A stretch of DNA of 64,000 nt from Anopheles merus. Its lineage: Eukaryota; Arthropoda; Insecta; Diptera; Culicidae. A program made the position numbers and the translations under genes. Below are positions 60,691-64,000 of the stretch, one piece after another. The stretch is taken from assembly GCF_017562075.2 (NCBI RefSeq), contig NC_054085.1, forward strand, positions 17,772,722 to 17,836,721, given 5' to 3'. Numbering within the stretch: position 1 is the stretch's first letter; each line of letters opens with the position of its first letter. Below the pieces are notes generated by a model. That model saw nothing but the letters and a program-made list of their open reading frames with translations. It was not told the origin of the DNA and searched no databases.

Positions 60691-62275
60691 TTTGATCATT
60701 TTTGATAATAACATCACTAACAAAAACAGTCATCTTTCTCTATTCTAAAACATATACTTCTGTACATCTAACTTCTACAAATTGATGAGAAGTATTGGTA
60801 AAATTAGACCAGAATTCGCATTACAGAGCGTATATGTTTCTAGCTATTGTAAAAAATCAATTACAGATTAGAAAACAACACCATCAGCAAGCGCACACAA
60901 ATTCAGAACAAAAAAACTTGCAGATAATTTGTATAGATCACTGAATCTCAAACCCATGAAATACATACATCATAACAAAAACAACACGGATAGCAAGTTG
61001 GTAGAATTTGAGGTAAACCCTCAAGAATATTTGTCTTAAATATTTGTCAAAAAATACTGCAGAGCTTCCGATGGTTTTTTGGTTGTTCATCCGTCGTTGA
61101 AAAGACTCTCACGAATTACTGATCGATACCAGCATATTTTGGAATCTTTTCCACGAGTTTTTGGCATCGTTCTATTGACAATCAACAGAACGTAGATCGT
61201 AGGGCGAATAATATGGAAAGCATCTAAAAATTATTGGAGGAAAAACAAAAATCCCATCCTATTTGTCTCTGACAAGTGAAAAATTCTGATAAAGAAATAC
61301 ACAAATAAAGTTATAAATAGCAATGAGTACTTTAAAGATCTACAGCACGTGGCATCTTCTTCTTCTTCTTTGGCTCAACAACCGATGCCGGTCAAGGCCT
61401 GCCAACCCACTTGTGGGGTTGGCTTTCAGTGACTTATTGATTTCACCCCATAGCAGGATAGTCAGTCCTACGTATGGCGGCACGGTCCATTTGGGGCTTG
61501 AACCCATGACGGGCATGTTGTTAAGTCGTACGAGTTGACGACTGTACCGTGAGACCGGCTGTGGCATCTTATGAATTATAAATAGTACTTACTAGTAGTA
61601 GTAGTACTTAATAGTATGTTGATCTAGACATAAAACCCTATAAAGACTCTTGTGATAACAAAATCATGTGTAAAACACGCCAACACATGGAAAAAAGAGA
61701 AAACATACCATAAAACATCAAAACTCACATGCGCTCATGTAATGATTTGCTTCCGAAACATGTTATATCCAACCAGCTCAAATTCATCACACACCAATGT
61801 AAACATCATCCCGATGCAATCTCTCTATACGACGCGTTTAAAGACTCTTTTCCCTTTTTACCACTAAAATAGCTCTACCTTCGGATGTGGATCGTAGTGC
61901 AGGAGTTAGAGTTCCCCGCCGGGCAATCGGGTGCATTCGCACAGACACACATTCGCTGACAGGTATGCCGCGGCGGTACATCATACAAAAAAAAACCCGA
62001 GCTACACCGCGTGAACGACATGCCGTTTTCATTGCAACGAGCCGGGTTGTATGCATTTTGCAAACCGATGCGATTTACCAAAACTCACCTCCTAGAAACA
62101 CACACACACACGGTCATCATGTTTACACTGGTAAATACTAGCAAACAAATCATGTAAAATGTACCAGCACTCGGAATGACCCCGGTCGGCTGCAGGAGCG
62201 TTTTCTTGCTCCACTTTCGCTTCGCTCTACGAGTTCCACCAGGTACCGGGTACCATCACCGTGTGGTCAACAAAA
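60691..62275. other. AT-rich flank between the Helitron remnant and the secreted-protein gene
   Basis: Apart from SINE copy 2, I see no gene. The 300 bp just before the ATG at 62276 should hold the promoter of the small gene, but no clear TATA box or TCAGT-type initiator stands out. Confidence 0.5.
61359..61560 (-). mobile_element. tRNA-derived SINE, copy 2, with intact target duplication
   Basis: On the minus strand it begins AGCCGGTCTCACGGTACAG, has a good box B (GGGTTCAAGCCC) about 40 bp further on, and ends with an (AAG)n tail. The 10-bp direct repeat GTGGCATCTT flanks it exactly (61349-61358 and 61561-61570). The better box B and perfect duplication suggest it is younger than copy 1. 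Confidence 0.8.
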
Positions 62276-62802
62276 ATGTTGGTTTTAATGTTTTACAACG
62301 TGCTGCTGCTGAATGGTGATGGGCGTTCTGCTGACGCCGTAATGGAAACATGCAGCGTGTGCAGTTTGCGTCCAGTTGTGAATTATCTATCACTGTACCG
62401 GTATGCGGCAGAGTTAAATAGTGCGCACAATGAAACTATGAAGCAGCTCGGTAAGTGTTGTCGGTGTTTTAAATATTGGTTTAGCGTTTCGCTACGATAA
62501 AATGTTGTCCAAATAATAAATTTATCATATTGCAAGCACACTGCACCGATCGATTACCCACTCAAGTGTTGGCCATAAGGCCAAAGGAACACACGTATTT
62601 CATTGGGTTCAAACTTGCTGCCTCTGACCGGTCCCGGTTGAACTTTATCCACTCCGGTGCGCAGCTACGATTTGTTTGGGGGCAGTATTTTATTTCCACC
62701 GAGCGTTCGTGTTACAAATGCCTTCCGGAACATAAGATTCTTCGCTTCAAAGCTTCCCTTAAGCACCGAACCACAATGAAGAATGTAGGTTACCGTAGCT
62801 GA
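62276..62802 (+). CDS. Predicted small secreted protein, unknown family (two exons)
   Basis: The CDS joins 62276-62450 and 62537-62802 across an 86-bp GT-AG intron (GTAAGT donor; TTGCAAG acceptor), phase 1 on both sides, giving 146 residues. The ATG sits in a good insect context (CAAAAATG). The first ~20 residues, MLVLMFYNVLLL then GDGRSADA, look like a signal peptide. The mature part has five cysteines in the patterns METCSVC, HCTD and SCYKC, and one N-E-T glycosylation sequon. There is no transmembrane or GPI tail. I do not recognise the family. The matching splice phases and signal peptide support a real gene; the lack of an obvious poly(A) signal nearby is a weakness. Confidence 0.55.
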
Positions 62803-64000
62803 CAGCCTCAGCTCCGGTCCACTCCAGGCCCTATCAACACACCGGGCCACCCTGAAATAGAGACGGAACTGAAAATCTGAGACATTATCGCACCTTCAAT
62901 TTTCCAATAACCTTTACGCTTATTGGCCACCCATTCCGACACAGGCAAACACGTGTGTTCGTGTGTGTGTGTGAGTGTGTTGGCAGTCGACTTCAAGTCG
63001 ATTCCGTACCGTATGTGTTCGAGCAACCGGAACGGCAGAACGTAAAACATCGTATAGACATATGCACGAACGTAACGGCACGGCCATAAAAACCGTAAGG
63101 CGAACTTCCACCAAAGCACAAAGCCGCCCTGGACTTGATTCCATCCTTCGACTGCCCGTGTCTGGCCACTCGTATCGGCTTGTACACATACTTCGGAGAG
63201 CTTCAAACACCACCAACCCGAGCAAAATAACCAACAACTTAAGGTACAACATTTATCAGTGTCAGCCAATGAGGTAGAACCGCTCGCTTCCTTTGTCCAT
63301 TTGTAGTTTGCAACAGCCTCAAGGCACTCTCTCTCTCTCGCTGCCAGTAATTCCACAGCAAGACAGCTAACGCACCCTGGTGAAGTGGTGGGCTTCGGCT
63401 GCAGCAATGCCGTTTGCAGCGTTTGGCACGGCTTTGGAGGTCCGCTGGAAAACTCTCTCTTCTTCCGGGTACAGCGCTACTACACATTACGCGCAGGAAG
63501 CGGAATTTTCTTTTCAACACTCCAACGCCCCCTTCGGCGCAACCAGCAGCACCGGCGAAAAAAAACCACATGCTTAAAACGCGTGTAAAGGATTCGCGGC
63601 CTGCTGCCAAGGAGTTGGCTCAGATGGCTCCCGAGGCAAATGAAGCGTGAAGCCAAGCCGCAGATCCGGCAGCTCGTGCAGAAAGTGCAATCGATTGAGC
63701 CGGTTGGATGGGTTCCGGGCTTGGGTGTAAGAATGATGTACGGTTTTTGGGATTTTCACGGTGGCTGGTTTGCACTCTGGCCCGGGGGAGAGTTCCAGGA
63801 GGACAATCCTTAGGGAGAATCGCGAGCTGAGATACGTCTTTGATTGCTTTCCATTTGATATCGTGCAGCAAGCGAAAGATTTGAGTGAGTGGTGCATATG
63901 TTTTGAAAAAAATGTTACATTTGATGGGGGACGGGTCTGTTCCGTTACTACGCAATTTGGCGTATTTGTCTTATCGTCGTTTCAATCATGAGCTGAGTTT
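62803..64000. other. Right-edge stretch, no confident gene
   Basis: Both strands have ORFs of 100-200 codons without recognisable domains. A plus-strand reading near 63810-63882 (RELRYVFDCFPFDIVQQAKDL) runs into a GTGAGT donor in phase 1 and has an AG acceptor candidate at about 63800, so it may be an exon of a gene continuing beyond the window. A preceding exon with matching phase was not found. Confidence 0.3.

Noticed and set aside
62808..63407. 199-codon minus-strand ORF near the right edge
   Set aside because: No domain or signal peptide; part is a His/Thr run from a (GT)n repeat.

Overview
This window looks like euchromatic DNA from an anopheline mosquito, or a close dipteran relative. 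The pointers are short GT-AG introns with GTAAGT donors, dense (CA)n, (CT)n and (GTC)n microsatellites, and many small dipteran-type transposons: MITEs, tRNA-derived SINEs, RTE and RNase H-bearing non-LTR retrotransposons, a Helitron remnant and a BEL-like solo LTR. The species call is inference. I saw no rRNA gene, functional tRNA gene, CRISPR array or bacterial-type operon.

Left half (1-35,211): this is the 5' portion of one minus-strand gene for a secreted or GPI-type neural cell-adhesion protein with Ig domains (klingon/lachesin-like). Five coding exons were read directly: 35136-35064 (signal peptide), 4776-4630, 2837-2637, 2260-2139 and 264-117. Their splice phases (1, 1, 1, 0, 1) fit perfectly. 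They encode a signal peptide, Ig domain 1 and Ig domain 2. The third Ig domain, FN3 domain and C-terminus expected for this family lie beyond the left edge. Intron 1 is about 30.3 kb and holds nearly all the mobile DNA. A strong splice acceptor at 35212 just upstream of the start codon shows that at least one untranslated 5' exon lies further right; I could not place it.

Mobile DNA in the gene: solo BEL-like LTR (5662-6063); foldback MITE built of ~21-bp subrepeats (6490-6731); two related hAT-type MITEs with 8-bp target duplications (6835-7352 and 10535-12003), the second split by a TA-flanked element (10582-11516); a CACAGTG-ended, 5-bp-TSD element resembling Transib (16579-17549); an RNase H-bearing non-LTR fragment abutted by an RTE reverse transcriptase fragment (22970-25060); nested inverted-repeat elements (28514-30039); and a SINE (30127-30317).

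Right half (35,212-64,000): mostly non-coding, either the 5' intron of the Ig gene or intergenic. It has a TA-flanked MITE (43026-44131), a tRNA-like element (about 56521-56605), a Helitron helicase remnant (60129-60690) and a second SINE copy with intact target duplication (61359-61560). A small two-exon plus-strand gene at 62276-62802 encodes a 146-residue predicted secreted protein with five cysteines and no family I recognise.

The base composition is mosaic. Relatively GC-rich, purine/pyrimidine-tract-rich DNA is broken by AT-rich islands that coincide closely with the transposon clusters. Most long ORFs in the GC-rich stretches look like chance openings without domains or matching splice sites.
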